The notes beneath the pieces were generated by a model that saw only the letters and a list, made by a program, of their open reading frames with translations, did not search any database and was not told where the DNA came from. A stretch of 20,211 nucleotides of DNA from a virus. The DNA lies in the IMG/VR virus record IMGVR_UViG_3300042691_011658, positions 1 to 20,211 of that record; one strand, written 5' to 3'. Positions 6,126 through 14,824 of this stretch are shown here, piece by piece; within the stretch, counting starts at the first letter, position 1; each line of letters opens with the position of its first letter. Made by a program: the position numbers and the translations under genes.

Positions 6126-9100
6126 ATGGCAGAGATTTACGGGCCTCCAGCTCCATCTGGGCCGATTCAGCCGCAAAAGCCATTCGCTCAGCGATTAGAA
6201 GAGAGTTACTTCGCAGGCCAAAAACCGTCGCAAGAAGAGTTGCTTGGGTTTAGGCAAGTATTGTCAATGTTGCAATCAACGCAACAGACCCCCGCTGAAA
6301 TTGAAGCTAACTTCGCAAAACTTAAAAACGCAAATTTTGAGTTTTCGGGGATGTTGGGGGATGACTACTACCAAAACAAGCTTACCCAACAAATTGCCAA
6401 TCAAAGAAAGAATCTAGGCACAGAAAAGTATTACGGAGGCGATCTTGGCGCTATTGGTGGAATTGATAGCGCGACCTCCTACATGGCAAGCAGGCTTGTC
6501 AGAAGCGGCATCCGTGATCTGAGCGAGATTGGCGAGAGGCCCATTCAGGAAGATGGGGTAATCACTGGCAAGCAAATCTATAACAAGCGTACTGGTGAGC
6601 CTCTAAAGCAAGGCGACGATGCTCAGTATTACTACGCAGTCAATACGATTGCTCCAGACGCAAATCAGTACATCTTTGGCGGGACGTTTGCAGGGAAAAA
6701 TACATCTCTGAACATCTCGATGGTTGACGGAATGCCGGTGTTTTATACGACACCCGGCCCGTCAAGCTCTGACTTTGATATTAAAGACATAGCTCCGATG
6801 GTGGCGGTCGCATCTTTAATGATGCCCGGTGTCGGACAAGCGATTGGGTCGTTTGTTGTAGAGGCCGCTCTTGGCACCGCTGCCGCTCAAGGGATGTCTG
6901 CTGTTGCCCTCGGGGCTATTGGCTCTGGTGTTCTCACGACAGTATTAACGGGAGACGTTAAACAAGGTGTTTTAGCAAGCGCAGGGACGTATCTTGGCGC
7001 TCAGATGGGTGACATCATCGGAGAGACTGCTAAAGGCATCTTTGACTCTCCTGCCGGTCAGAAGTTCGCGCAGTCAATGGGTACAGCAATGACCCGGGCT
7101 GCGGTCTTAGGTCAAGATGTTTCCGAAGCGGCTATGGGCGCTGCTGCCGGAGAAGCGTTGAACCTTGTTACCGGAAGCATCCCGGGGTTCAGTGACATTA
7201 AGGATCCCAAGACAAAACTAGCAATCACTGAAGCCATTCAAGCGGGATTAAGTCAGCCGGGGTCGTTGTCGGACAGGATCTCTGCTGCTGCTTTGCAAGG
7301 AGCGGTAACGCTTGGTGCGTCTCAGATCAACGTTGACGGCAAGAAGTTTGTTGATCTTGACCCGGGGCAAAAGACGCTCGTTACTAGTGCCCTGAGTGCT
7401 GCATTGTCTGGTAAGCCGCTAGATCAAGCGTTGATCCAGAGCGCAATATCAAATGTTCAGTCGGAGTTTGCTCGAACTCTGAAACAACCGACTGCGGCAC
7501 AACCGGAAGACTTCGGCTATCAACCCGGCGTCGAAGACCAACCCATGATTGACGATCTTGGGTTTAAGCCTTCTCCGGACGTTTCTCCGGTTACCCCCTT
7601 TACTCCGGTATCTACAGAAGCGGTATCGCCTCCTACGGTTGTGCTTCCTACTGGGGTTACAGGCGCAGAGATCCCGTTCCGCAGAGAAACGTTCTTTGGC
7701 GACTTCCCGCAACTAGCGTTTGATCCGGAGACGGGGTTGATCATCCCACCTCGGCCTATACAAGCCGGGGAACGGGCTGAGGGACAGCCTGATGTTTTTG
7801 GCCCGCAGCTTCCTAGAACGTTCCCGACGCTAGACCCGTCTGCTGGTGTAGTCACAGATGTTGGCCCGCCTATCACGAGAGAAGAGCTGATCTCTGATCC
7901 TAACCAGCCTTCAAGACAGATCGTGCCGGGTTCTGCCTCGGGCGAAGTGCCGATTCAGAAAGAGACGTTAATTTCTGACCCGAATCAGCCTTCAAGGCAA
8001 CCAGCCCCGGGGACTATCCCGGGGGAAGTGCCCATGATTCGAGAGACGTTTCCAGAAGCGGATAAACAAGCAAAGACTAGAGAAGAGATCTCTGACGAGG
8101 TTTACAAACAGCTTGTTGAAAACTTTGAGAATGCCAGCCCCTCTACGTTAAGAGCGGCGGCGGATCTTGCGCTTGATTACTCATCGTTTGATCCGAACAT
8201 TCCAACCCCGATGTCGGACGCTGCGGAGCAAAACAAGAGTTTAATTGCTCAGGGGGTTGCTGACGCCTATAAGCAACTTACCGTAGCCACGCCTATTTTG
8301 CTTAAATTGCAAACAGATGCGCTGCAAGTTGATAAAGCTCAGAAGTGGCTGAGTCGGTATGATCTTGTAGATGAAGGAAGGCTCAACGAAGCATTTGCTC
8401 AGATTAACAAGGGAGATCAATATGATCAGCGGATCTTGTCTGAGTATTCCAGAGCAACGCCTGAGCAGCGAGCAGAGATTCGAGACCGCCAGAACGGAGT
8501 AATTAAAAACTCTACTGGCGCGGCGATAGAAGCAATCAAACTGTACGAACAGTTTAAGAAAGACCGGCAAGATCAAAACATCCGTGTGCCTGAGTTTACG
8601 GATATCAGGACGGACAACATAAAAGACCTTGCTGAAGACTTTAGCAAATGGTTGCAGTACAACGTAGGAGCTGGATCGGTATCCACTGCTACGGTTATGC
8701 TTGGCGCGCTTATTGGAGGGCCTGTAGGTGCGTTAGCGGTCAGCACGCCGATGGCTACAGGCGAGGCGCTTGCAAACCGCATGAAGTACCTGTCTGAGGT
8801 CTATAAGGGCAAGTCTCCGGACGAGACCGCTTCTTCCGTATTGGAGTATCTCAACAAGACCGGAGAATCCAATTTAGTGATTGGCGCTATATCGGGCGCT
8901 CTGGATTTAATGGGGCCGGTAGGTACTGCGCTACGCAGGCAAGCGACTAACACTCTTGCAAAAGAAGTCATTGAGCGCCCTGTTGTTGGCGCTTTGAAAA
9001 ACGTTTCCAAGGAGATGATTGAGGAAGCGTTTACTGGAGGTATGCAAGAGCTTACTCAAATCCTTGGTGAGCGTTATCTTGGCGAGCAAGAAGGGACGTT

Positions 9101-11942
9101 CTTAACTGTAGCAAACGCAAAGAGGCTGATAAACAGCGCAGCCGCGGAAGCTGCGGGTAGTCTCGGCGGTTCGGGGATCAACATTGCAACTGCTTCAGGT
9201 GCAGAGCAATGGAAAAACAAAACAATAGAAATTGCAAAAGAACACGCAAGGGAAGAAGTTGCGGCAAGGCAAGTTTTATATCCTGACCTTCAGAATCCTC
9301 AAACCCCAGAACAAGCCGTTCAATACAGGCAAGCCCTCGATAGGTTATCAGACCCTACGACTAGTAGAAGCGTTACTGAGTTTGATTTGTACGGATCAGG
9401 CTTTTCGGAAGTCCCCATCAACAAGCCTGAGTTTGGAGTTAAATCGTCAACTCAGACTTTAGAAGGCTCGACTGTCTACAACCTTGGTGATGGTTACGCA
9501 GCGTTAGAAGATGCGTTTGGAGGCATCAAGGTTATCAACGAGGCGGGAAGAGTAGTTCCGTTGACTGCTAACGAAGTGACGGACTTGTATGACACGGTCA
9601 TTGAGCCATACAAGAAGCAGCAGTTGACTAAGGAAGTTGCTAAACCTGTTGATCAAACTGTAGATACGACAGGAACGGTTGTAGATACCGGTGGAGTTCG
9701 GCTAACGGTTCCTGTGGATACCTCTGGAACAAGTCAGCCAACCGGAACAACGCCTGTAATTGTTACTCCGCCAACCGGGTCTACTCAGCCGGTAGTTACA
9801 GATACGTCTCGGCCTACAGATACAACTGGCGGCGGGACGAAGCTTGTAGTTACGGAGCCGACCGTGGTTGACACTACGGTCAACAAGCCAGCAGGTACTT
9901 CAACTAGCTCTGTTACAGGGGATGCGACAGGCACTTCAACCACTGTAGTCACTAGACCCGAGGTTACAGACACAAGCGGTTTGTCGTCAGGCGCAACCGT
10001 AACGAATCCAGATGCCATAGCAGCGTTAAACATGGTTTTAGGAAAAGCGCCGGTGGATTTGCGGTTTGATATTGATAAGGACGGAGTTGTAAGCGCATCA
10101 GATGTTCTGTCAATTAGCCGCGGGGCAACGGTTCCGCAGTCATTGCCAGCAGACGCCACTAAAGTTGGAACTGGTGTTGTTGCCGATAGTGGCGCTACGG
10201 GTACTCCGACTAACGTTGTTTCAGGAACCGGTAGCTCCACAGTTGTAGATACAGGCGCTGGTACCGCAACCGGTGTAGTTCCGGGTGCCGGAACAGGCAC
10301 TCCTACTGGAAGCATAACGAATACTAGCGGTGCAGGCACTGGGGCGGGGACGGTAGTAGATACCGGCAAAGCAACGGTCGTAGATACCGGTAAAACAACC
10401 GATACTACTGATACAGGCAAGGGCACAGGTACCGTTGTAGACACTGGCAAGGCAACTGATACTGGGAAAACGGTGGTTTCTACAGGCACCACCAATGTAA
10501 GCGACGGTACTGGAGGTGCAACAGTAATTGGTGATAAAACGGTTACAGATACAAAACCTGTGGTAGATACTGGAAAAACGGTGGTGACAGATACGGGAGG
10601 CACATCTCCCGTCACTACTGACACTACTGGAGGTGCTACGGTGACAACACCCGCGCCGCTCACAGAAGAACAGATTAGAAAAATTGTTAACGATGCTTTG
10701 GTAGCAAACCCGAGCCTTTCCGAGTCGGATGTTAAGAGAATCGTTGGCGATGCTGTTTCTAAGATCCCCGGCTCAATTACTGCCGCTGATGTAAAGTTTG
10801 TTGTTGATGACGCAATTAGTAAGCTTCCTAAAACGCCTACGGTTGCGGACATCACTGGCGCTGTCAACTTGGCGACTACAGGGTTTGCGAAGCAATCTGA
10901 CATTGACTTAGCGATTTCTAACATCAAGTTCCCTTCTTCCCTATCTAGGGAGGATGTTCAGGGAATTGTTAGAACGGTAATGCAAGAAAACCCCGGGTTG
11001 AGCATTACTGACGTTCAAGGGGCTATCAATACTGCTATAGCTAATCTTCCGGCTGCGGCTTCTCCGTCGGATGTTAATAGGGCTATTTATAACACCGTTG
11101 GCAACCCATCAGTTATTGATGATCCAAACACTCCTGAAGACGAATCAAAACCAGCGACGGGCATATATGCGGTCATTGAGTCTTCTCAAGAGAAGTCAAA
11201 GCAGCAAATTTCTGATCTAAAGAAAGACCTAGAAAAACTCACTACAGAACAAGAAACACAAAGAAAGGCCGCTAAAGCAGCCGAAGAGCAAAGCCGTCAA
11301 AGGTCTCTCCTAAACCTTGGCACCTCAATGCTGGGTGGCGCTGCCGGGGCTGGAATACTCGGCGGCTTAGGAGCCTTGGGTGCTGCTCCTACTGCTCTGC
11401 CTCCATTGAAGGGATTGACTACTGGAGAGGCTACTAAGGATGAGTTTGTCAGCCCTCTAGCTGCATTCCAAAAACAGATTGGGTTAACTCCTCAACAAGA
11501 AACAAAACCGGAAGAACAGGATAGAACCATGCCGTACTTCAGTTATGGTCAACCCAGTGAAGTAGCTTCAGTCCTCAATTTGCAAGATGAGGAAGAGCAG
11601 CTAGTAGCCAAAGGGGGTCTTATCACGCCTCTGATGGCTTCTGGAGGGCTTCCAGTCGTACACTATGCAGGTAAGCCAAGGATCGATTTCAGGAAAGGCG
11701 CTTATGTGCAAGGCCCGGGAGATGGTCAGTCGGATGACATCCCTGCGATGCTTGCAGATGGGGAATACGTCTTTGATGCTGAGACGGTGGCGGCTCTTGG
11801 AAACGGTTCAAACAAAGCCGGAGCTAAGTTGCTAGACAAGATGAGAGAACAGATTCGCGCTCATAAGCGCGGCGGTTCATTGAAAAAGATTCCTCCGGCA
11901 AGCAAGTCCCCGTTGGAATACCTTGCAATGGCTAAGAGGTAA
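6126..11942 (+). CDS. Giant mosaic virion protein (1938 aa), probable internal/ejection protein
   Basis: By far the longest gene. Order seen: residues 1-215 mixed alpha/beta with a VDGMPVFYTTPGPSSSDF strand region; 216-300 Ala/Gly-rich hydrophobic (two or three possible membrane spans); 455-640 Pro-rich linker with a 27-residue direct repeat; 640-840 helical; 843-936 hydrophobic (TATVMLGALIGGPVGALAV and LVIGAISGALDLMGPVGTAL); about 960-985 with EEAFTGGMQELTQILGERYL; 1176-1508 Val/Thr/Asp/Gly repeat linker containing a dockerin-like Ca loop (1315-1326); 1512-1665 seven helical repeats; 1680-1728 coiled coil; 1729-1765 Gly/Ala-rich hydrophobic; a C-terminal cap with GDGQSDDIPAMLADGEYVF. No enzyme domain recognised. 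Large size, membrane-active stretches and a position after the nozzle gene suggest a DNA-ejection or internal virion protein. A tape-measure-like role is the alternative. GAGG lies upstream of the ATG. Confidence 0.75.
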   Translation: MAEIYGPPAPSGPIQPQKPFAQRLEESYFAGQKPSQEELLGFRQVLSMLQSTQQTPAEIEANFAKLKNANFEFSGMLGDDYYQNKLTQQIANQRKNLGTEKYYGGDLGAIGGIDSATSYMASRLVRSGIRDLSEIGERPIQEDGVITGKQIYNKRTGEPLKQGDDAQYYYAVNTIAPDANQYIFGGTFAGKNTSLNISMVDGMPVFYTTPGPSSSDFDIKDIAPMVAVASLMMPGVGQAIGSFVVEAALGTAAAQGMSAVALGAIGSGVLTTVLTGDVKQGVLASAGTYLGAQMGDIIGETAKGIFDSPAGQKFAQSMGTAMTRAAVLGQDVSEAAMGAAAGEALNLVTGSIPGFSDIKDPKTKLAITEAIQAGLSQPGSLSDRISAAALQGAVTLGASQINVDGKKFVDLDPGQKTLVTSALSAALSGKPLDQALIQSAISNVQSEFARTLKQPTAAQPEDFGYQPGVEDQPMIDDLGFKPSPDVSPVTPFTPVSTEAVSPPTVVLPTGVTGAEIPFRRETFFGDFPQLAFDPETGLIIPPRPIQAGERAEGQPDVFGPQLPRTFPTLDPSAGVVTDVGPPITREELISDPNQPSRQIVPGSASGEVPIQKETLISDPNQPSRQPAPGTIPGEVPMIRETFPEADKQAKTREEISDEVYKQLVENFENASPSTLRAAADLALDYSSFDPNIPTPMSDAAEQNKSLIAQGVADAYKQLTVATPILLKLQTDALQVDKAQKWLSRYDLVDEGRLNEAFAQINKGDQYDQRILSEYSRATPEQRAEIRDRQNGVIKNSTGAAIEAIKLYEQFKKDRQDQNIRVPEFTDIRTDNIKDLAEDFSKWLQYNVGAGSVSTATVMLGALIGGPVGALAVSTPMATGEALANRMKYLSEVYKGKSPDETASSVLEYLNKTGESNLVIGAISGALDLMGPVGTALRRQATNTLAKEVIERPVVGALKNVSKEMIEEAFTGGMQELTQILGERYLGEQEGTFLTVANAKRLINSAAAEAAGSLGGSGINIATASGAEQWKNKTIEIAKEHAREEVAARQVLYPDLQNPQTPEQAVQYRQALDRLSDPTTSRSVTEFDLYGSGFSEVPINKPEFGVKSSTQTLEGSTVYNLGDGYAALEDAFGGIKVINEAGRVVPLTANEVTDLYDTVIEPYKKQQLTKEVAKPVDQTVDTTGTVVDTGGVRLTVPVDTSGTSQPTGTTPVIVTPPTGSTQPVVTDTSRPTDTTGGGTKLVVTEPTVVDTTVNKPAGTSTSSVTGDATGTSTTVVTRPEVTDTSGLSSGATVTNPDAIAALNMVLGKAPVDLRFDIDKDGVVSASDVLSISRGATVPQSLPADATKVGTGVVADSGATGTPTNVVSGTGSSTVVDTGAGTATGVVPGAGTGTPTGSITNTSGAGTGAGTVVDTGKATVVDTGKTTDTTDTGKGTGTVVDTGKATDTGKTVVSTGTTNVSDGTGGATVIGDKTVTDTKPVVDTGKTVVTDTGGTSPVTTDTTGGATVTTPAPLTEEQIRKIVNDALVANPSLSESDVKRIVGDAVSKIPGSITAADVKFVVDDAISKLPKTPTVADITGAVNLATTGFAKQSDIDLAISNIKFPSSLSREDVQGIVRTVMQENPGLSITDVQGAINTAIANLPAAASPSDVNRAIYNTVGNPSVIDDPNTPEDESKPATGIYAVIESSQEKSKQQISDLKKDLEKLTTEQETQRKAAKAAEEQSRQRSLLNLGTSMLGGAAGAGILGGLGALGAAPTALPPLKGLTTGEATKDEFVSPLAAFQKQIGLTPQQETKPEEQDRTMPYFSYGQPSEVASVLNLQDEEEQLVAKGGLITPLMASGGLPVVHYAGKPRIDFRKGAYVQGPGDGQSDDIPAMLADGEYVFDAETVAALGNGSNKAGAKLLDKMREQIRAHKRGGSLKKIPPASKSPLEYLAMAKR
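7872..8033 (+). repeat. Tandem 81-bp (27-residue) direct repeat
   Basis: Units 7872-7952 and 7953-8033 encode ITREELISDPNQPSRQ plus IVPGSASGEVP, and IQKETLISDPNQPSRQ plus PAPGTIPGEVP. A third partial start follows (MIRETFPE), and an earlier PFRRETFFGD may be a degenerate relative. The DNA copies differ at many third positions, so the duplication is not recent or has been kept by protein-level selection. It lies in the Pro-rich linker of the giant protein. Confidence 0.85.
9650..10650 (+). repeat. Val-Thr-Asp-Gly low-complexity repeat tract
   Basis: Roughly 330 codons dominated by Val, Thr, Asp, Gly, Ser and Pro. They contain irregular copies of VVDTGK / VDTTG / TDTGK (densest at about 10350-10480 and 10555-10635) and of GAGTGT/GTGTVVDTG. 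At DNA level the recurring core is GTAGATAC(C/T)GG. It is interrupted only by the dockerin-like segment at 10005-10134. Probably a flexible or extended stalk between the membrane-active half and the helical repeats of the giant protein. Confidence 0.8.
10005..10134 (+). other. Dockerin-like / EF-hand-like calcium loop segment
   Basis: Encodes NPDAIAALNMVLGK followed by FDIDKDGVVSASDVLSISRG. Residues D1315, D1317, D1319, G1320, V1321 and D1326 match the 12-residue dockerin/EF-hand calcium loop D-x-(D/N)-x-D-G-x-(I/V)-x-x-x-D, followed by a helix DVLSIS. The first half keeps the helix (DAIAALNMVLGK) but has no obvious acidic loop before it, so this looks like one intact and one degenerate duplicated motif. 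Confidence 0.65.
10660..11125 (+). repeat. Seven degenerate helical repeats
   Basis: Residues 1512-1665 hold units of about 18-24 residues with a D-(V/I)-x-x-(I/V/A)-(V/I) core: EEQIRKIVNDAL, ESDVKRIVGDAVSKIPG, AADVKFVVDDAISKLPK, QSDIDLAISNIKF, REDVQGIVRTVMQENPG, ITDVQGAINTAIANLP, PSDVNRAIYNTVG. Units are separated by short Pro/Ser turns (NPSLS, IPGSI, LPKTP, FPSSLS, NPGLS, LPAAAS). One further weak unit (VADITGAVNLATTGF) lies between the third and fourth. Probably a helical rod or packing platform. Confidence 0.7.
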
Positions 11943-11945
11943 ATC

Positions 11946-12944
11946 ATGGCATTCCTACAAGGCGCACCGCTTCCAGATATCAAAGAGACGACGACTCGTG
12001 CTCAGGAAGCCCCGCAGTATTACACCGACTATCTCTCTGGATTAGCCGGAGCTGCTCAAACAGCGATGGGGAGAACTCCCCAGCAGATGATTGCTGGGCT
12101 GGATCCTTTGCAGATGCAGGCGTATCAGGCCACTCCGGGTGCTGCTGGTGCGTATAAGCCGGGGCTAGCTGCTGCGACGGGGAATATTGCTCAGACTGCT
12201 CAGGGGATCACTCCCGAGAAGATCGGGCAGTTCATGAACCCGTATACGCAGAACGTAGTAGAGGAGATGGCTCGTCTTGCGGAGCAGAACGTTTCTCGAA
12301 ACATCCTCCCGGCTCTGAAAGCGGGGATGGTTGGCTCTGGTCAGTTGGGATCTCAGCGGTATGCCGGGGCACTCGGACAAGGGCTTGCAGAGGCTTCTAA
12401 GACCCTTACAGGCCAACAATATGGCGCTCTGTCTGAAGGCTATAAGACCGCGGTAGATGCTGCTCTCAAAGAGATGAATCTTGAGACGGAAGCCGCTAAG
12501 ACTCAGGCGAACATCTCGAAGCTCGCGCAGGATCTTGGATTAGCTGAGACGGGTGCTCTTGAGAAGATGGGTGCAACACAGCAAGCCTATCAACAAGCTC
12601 TTCTAGATGCTCCGCTGAAGACCGCAACGCAGGCGCAGGGGCTGCTCAGGGGCTTCACGATTCCTCAGACGGAGACGACAACGTTTGTTGGCCCGAAGGC
12701 GGGAGCGTATGGGTTGTCGGATCTTCAGCAGGTTCTTGGTCTGATGTCTGTGTTGGGGTCGGCTAAGGCGGGAAGCCCGTTGGAAACTGGATTGAACGCG
12801 CTGTTTAGGTCGTTGACGAGAAATACGCCAGCAAACCCAGCATATGAGTCATATAGTGGCGCTCCTTACGCGACAACAAGCGATGGTAGCGATGATGGCC
12901 TTAATGCTGGCGGTTCGGGATCTTCAGAATATACGGGGCCGTAA
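11946..12944 (+). CDS. Internal/ejection protein candidate (332 aa)
   Basis: Rich in Ala, Gly and Gln. Helical segments surround the central FMNPYTQNVVEEMARLAEQN, then ILPALKAGMVGSGQLGSQRY, then AGALGQGLAEASKTLTGQQY. The pattern NPYT-x-x-V(V/I)-(D/E)-x-x...(S/G)-x-x-G-x-GS-R is common in a family of phage virion proteins encoded just after the largest internal protein. I read it as an ejection or internal-core component acting in the periplasm or tail lumen, but that role is by position and composition. The C-terminal 60 residues are disordered and Ser/Gly-rich (TTSDGSDDGLNAGGSGSSEY). The ATG follows the giant gene by 3 nt, with AGAGG as ribosome site inside that gene's last codons. Confidence 0.7.
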   Translation: MAFLQGAPLPDIKETTTRAQEAPQYYTDYLSGLAGAAQTAMGRTPQQMIAGLDPLQMQAYQATPGAAGAYKPGLAAATGNIAQTAQGITPEKIGQFMNPYTQNVVEEMARLAEQNVSRNILPALKAGMVGSGQLGSQRYAGALGQGLAEASKTLTGQQYGALSEGYKTAVDAALKEMNLETEAAKTQANISKLAQDLGLAETGALEKMGATQQAYQQALLDAPLKTATQAQGLLRGFTIPQTETTTFVGPKAGAYGLSDLQQVLGLMSVLGSAKAGSPLETGLNALFRSLTRNTPANPAYESYSGAPYATTSDGSDDGLNAGGSGSSEYTGP

Positions 12945-12946
12945 TC

Positions 12947-14824
12947 ATGGCTGAACCTAAAGGTGGGTTGGCATTTATTCCGGAAACTAGCCCAGAATCT
13001 ATTCAAGCTAACAAGGCTTATCAGGACGCGTTAAATCGCCTCAATAGTGCTTTGGAAGCCCGTCAGAACCGGATGTTTGATCCGACGATGCTGGCACTAG
13101 CTGAGGGCTTCCTAACCCCGGGAAGGACTGGTTCGTTCGGGGAGTCTCTTGGGGTCGCTGCTGGCAAGATGAGGGCGGCGGAAGAGGAAGAGGGCAAGAC
13201 CGAGATGGCTCTTGCTCAAGCCAAACTTGGGTTAGCTGAGAGAGGTATAGCTCTAGAGCAGCAGAGACAACGAGAGCGTCAATTTCGGGAAGCTCTTGAG
13301 GGTGCTCCGGGAGGAGTTTCTGCTGGTGCCCCAGCGGGGGTTCCTTCTGGTGGTCAAGCTGGCGCGGAGACTACGCAGCGCCCTGAAGATCGTTTGGCTC
13401 AAGCGGTATCAGACACGCCGCCAGCGGTTCAAGGGATGGTAGGCATTCAGGTTTTTCCTCCAACCCAGAATCTTGTGACTTCTCGGTCACTGTTAATGCA
13501 AAGGTATCGTGAAGGCAGGATGAGCCTTGGCGATGCTTTAGCTGAGGCTGCAAAGCTTGAGAATGATCGGTATGTCTTCAGAGACAACTCGGTGCTCGAC
13601 AAGCTGACCGGACGGATGTTCTTCAGTCCAACGGGCGGCACTCAGAGGATCATGACGAGCAAAGGCCCGATGGAGCTGCCAACGGATTTGATTCGTCTTG
13701 GCAGGCCGGAGCTGATTGAGCAGTATATTAAAAATCTGCCGAGTACCGCGGAAGTCGCAGGTAGAGAGGCGGGGGCGCGAGCAAGCGCAGAGCGTGGGCA
13801 ATCACCAAATCAGATCAAAATTAACCTACCAAGGGCTGACGGGACATACGGATCGTATGAAATTCCTGCACAGGCAGCGTTTGAACTTGGCAGGCTGATT
13901 ACTCAACACGGGATTAATAGCCCTGAAGTATTGCGTTATGCAAGCAAGTTCACCGGGGAGTCTGTTGGCCCCGCACCAAGCGCAGCTCCCGCGGGCCTGC
14001 CGGGGGCGGCTCCCGCAGCGGCTCCTGCGGCACCTCCGGTTAGTGGGGCAGCAGGAAGAGTCCCGTCGGAGTCAGAACGAGCCGTTACAGAGGCTTCAAG
14101 GAGACAGTTTGCGGAGACCTTAGCAAAGAGCGCCGCAGAGAAAGAAGCTAATCTTCCTCAAGCAGAGATGTCTGCAAGAGAAATGAGTTCGTTGGTTAAC
14201 CGAGTTCTTGGCAATCTAAGCACTAGCGGAGAGTTTGTTGGTTTGTTGTCCCGCCCCGGAATAGGGCCAGCAGTTCTTAAACTGCTATCTGAAGGGATTC
14301 AGACCAGAGAAGGGTCATATCGCTTGACTGGCGCTCAAGAGGCGCTTCTTAGAGTTTCTGGGGCTACGAAACAAGATATCCAAAATATTGAAAAGATTGG
14401 CGGTGATTTGTCGCAAGCAGAACTCTTGTTCACGCAACTGTACCTAAAGGGACAGGGCGCGATTACCGAGGGTGAGAGAAGGATTGTCAGGCAACTTGGT
14501 TCGACTACGGAGCAATCTGCTGAGGCGATCAGAACTCGTATGGCTCTTCTCAAGGAACGGTCAGAGTTTGATAAAGAGTCGATTATCGTTTACCGAGAGT
14601 GGAAGCAGAAGAACCCTGACAAGTCGTTTGCAGACTTCCAAACTACACCTCAATTCGGGAAGCTGCTGTCTGGTTATGAGAGCAGGACTGCCGGTCTTGC
14701 TGACCAGAACCTTATTGAGCGCGGCAGAACGTATCAGTTCGGCGGTAAGCGATACGAGTACATCGGCCCAGACAACGATCCTAAAGCGGCCAGAGTCCGC
14801 TCGAACTATCGGGAGGTGCAATGA
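12947..14824 (+). CDS. Internal/ejection protein candidate (625 aa)
   Basis: Largely helical. Residues 10-125 contain a long charged Ala/Glu/Gln helix region (RAAEEEEGKTEMALAQAK, ERGIALEQQRQRERQFREAL). A Gly/Ala linker follows (about 125-145), then a mixed region with YREGRMSLGDALAEAAKLEN and DKLTGRMFFSPTGGTQR, an Ala-Pro linker at about 343-372, and a helical C-terminal half (QAELLFTQLYLKGQGAITEG, ERRIVRQLG). It ends in a short beta hairpin (RTYQFGGKRYEYIGPDND), resembling the small end domain seen on several phage and bacterial proteins. No membrane span and no catalytic motif. It lies 2 nt after the 332-aa gene and overlaps the next by ATGA, so all four internal-protein candidates form one series. 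Name and role are inferred from place and composition. Confidence 0.65.
   Translation: MAEPKGGLAFIPETSPESIQANKAYQDALNRLNSALEARQNRMFDPTMLALAEGFLTPGRTGSFGESLGVAAGKMRAAEEEEGKTEMALAQAKLGLAERGIALEQQRQRERQFREALEGAPGGVSAGAPAGVPSGGQAGAETTQRPEDRLAQAVSDTPPAVQGMVGIQVFPPTQNLVTSRSLLMQRYREGRMSLGDALAEAAKLENDRYVFRDNSVLDKLTGRMFFSPTGGTQRIMTSKGPMELPTDLIRLGRPELIEQYIKNLPSTAEVAGREAGARASAERGQSPNQIKINLPRADGTYGSYEIPAQAAFELGRLITQHGINSPEVLRYASKFTGESVGPAPSAAPAGLPGAAPAAAPAAPPVSGAAGRVPSESERAVTEASRRQFAETLAKSAAEKEANLPQAEMSAREMSSLVNRVLGNLSTSGEFVGLLSRPGIGPAVLKLLSEGIQTREGSYRLTGAQEALLRVSGATKQDIQNIEKIGGDLSQAELLFTQLYLKGQGAITEGERRIVRQLGSTTEQSAEAIRTRMALLKERSEFDKESIIVYREWKQKNPDKSFADFQTTPQFGKLLSGYESRTAGLADQNLIERGRTYQFGGKRYEYIGPDNDPKAARVRSNYREVQ

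Noticed and set aside
7520-7876. Minus-strand open frame of 118 codons in the Pro-rich part of the giant gene
   Set aside because: Composition (Gly/Ser/Val) is the mirror of the Pro/Thr/Asp codons on the plus strand; no start context.
9650-10650. Possible CRISPR-like or tandem non-coding repeat array
   Set aside because: Repeats are short, irregular, in frame and encode VDTG-type residues; there are no constant-length spacers or palindromic repeats.
9785-10927. Minus-strand open frame of 380 codons opposite the giant gene
   Set aside because: It is an antisense shadow of the Val/Thr/Asp/Gly repeat tract, whose codons give no stops on the other strand. Its product is the same low-complexity Val/Pro/Thr/Ser pattern and no ribosome site or operon context supports it.
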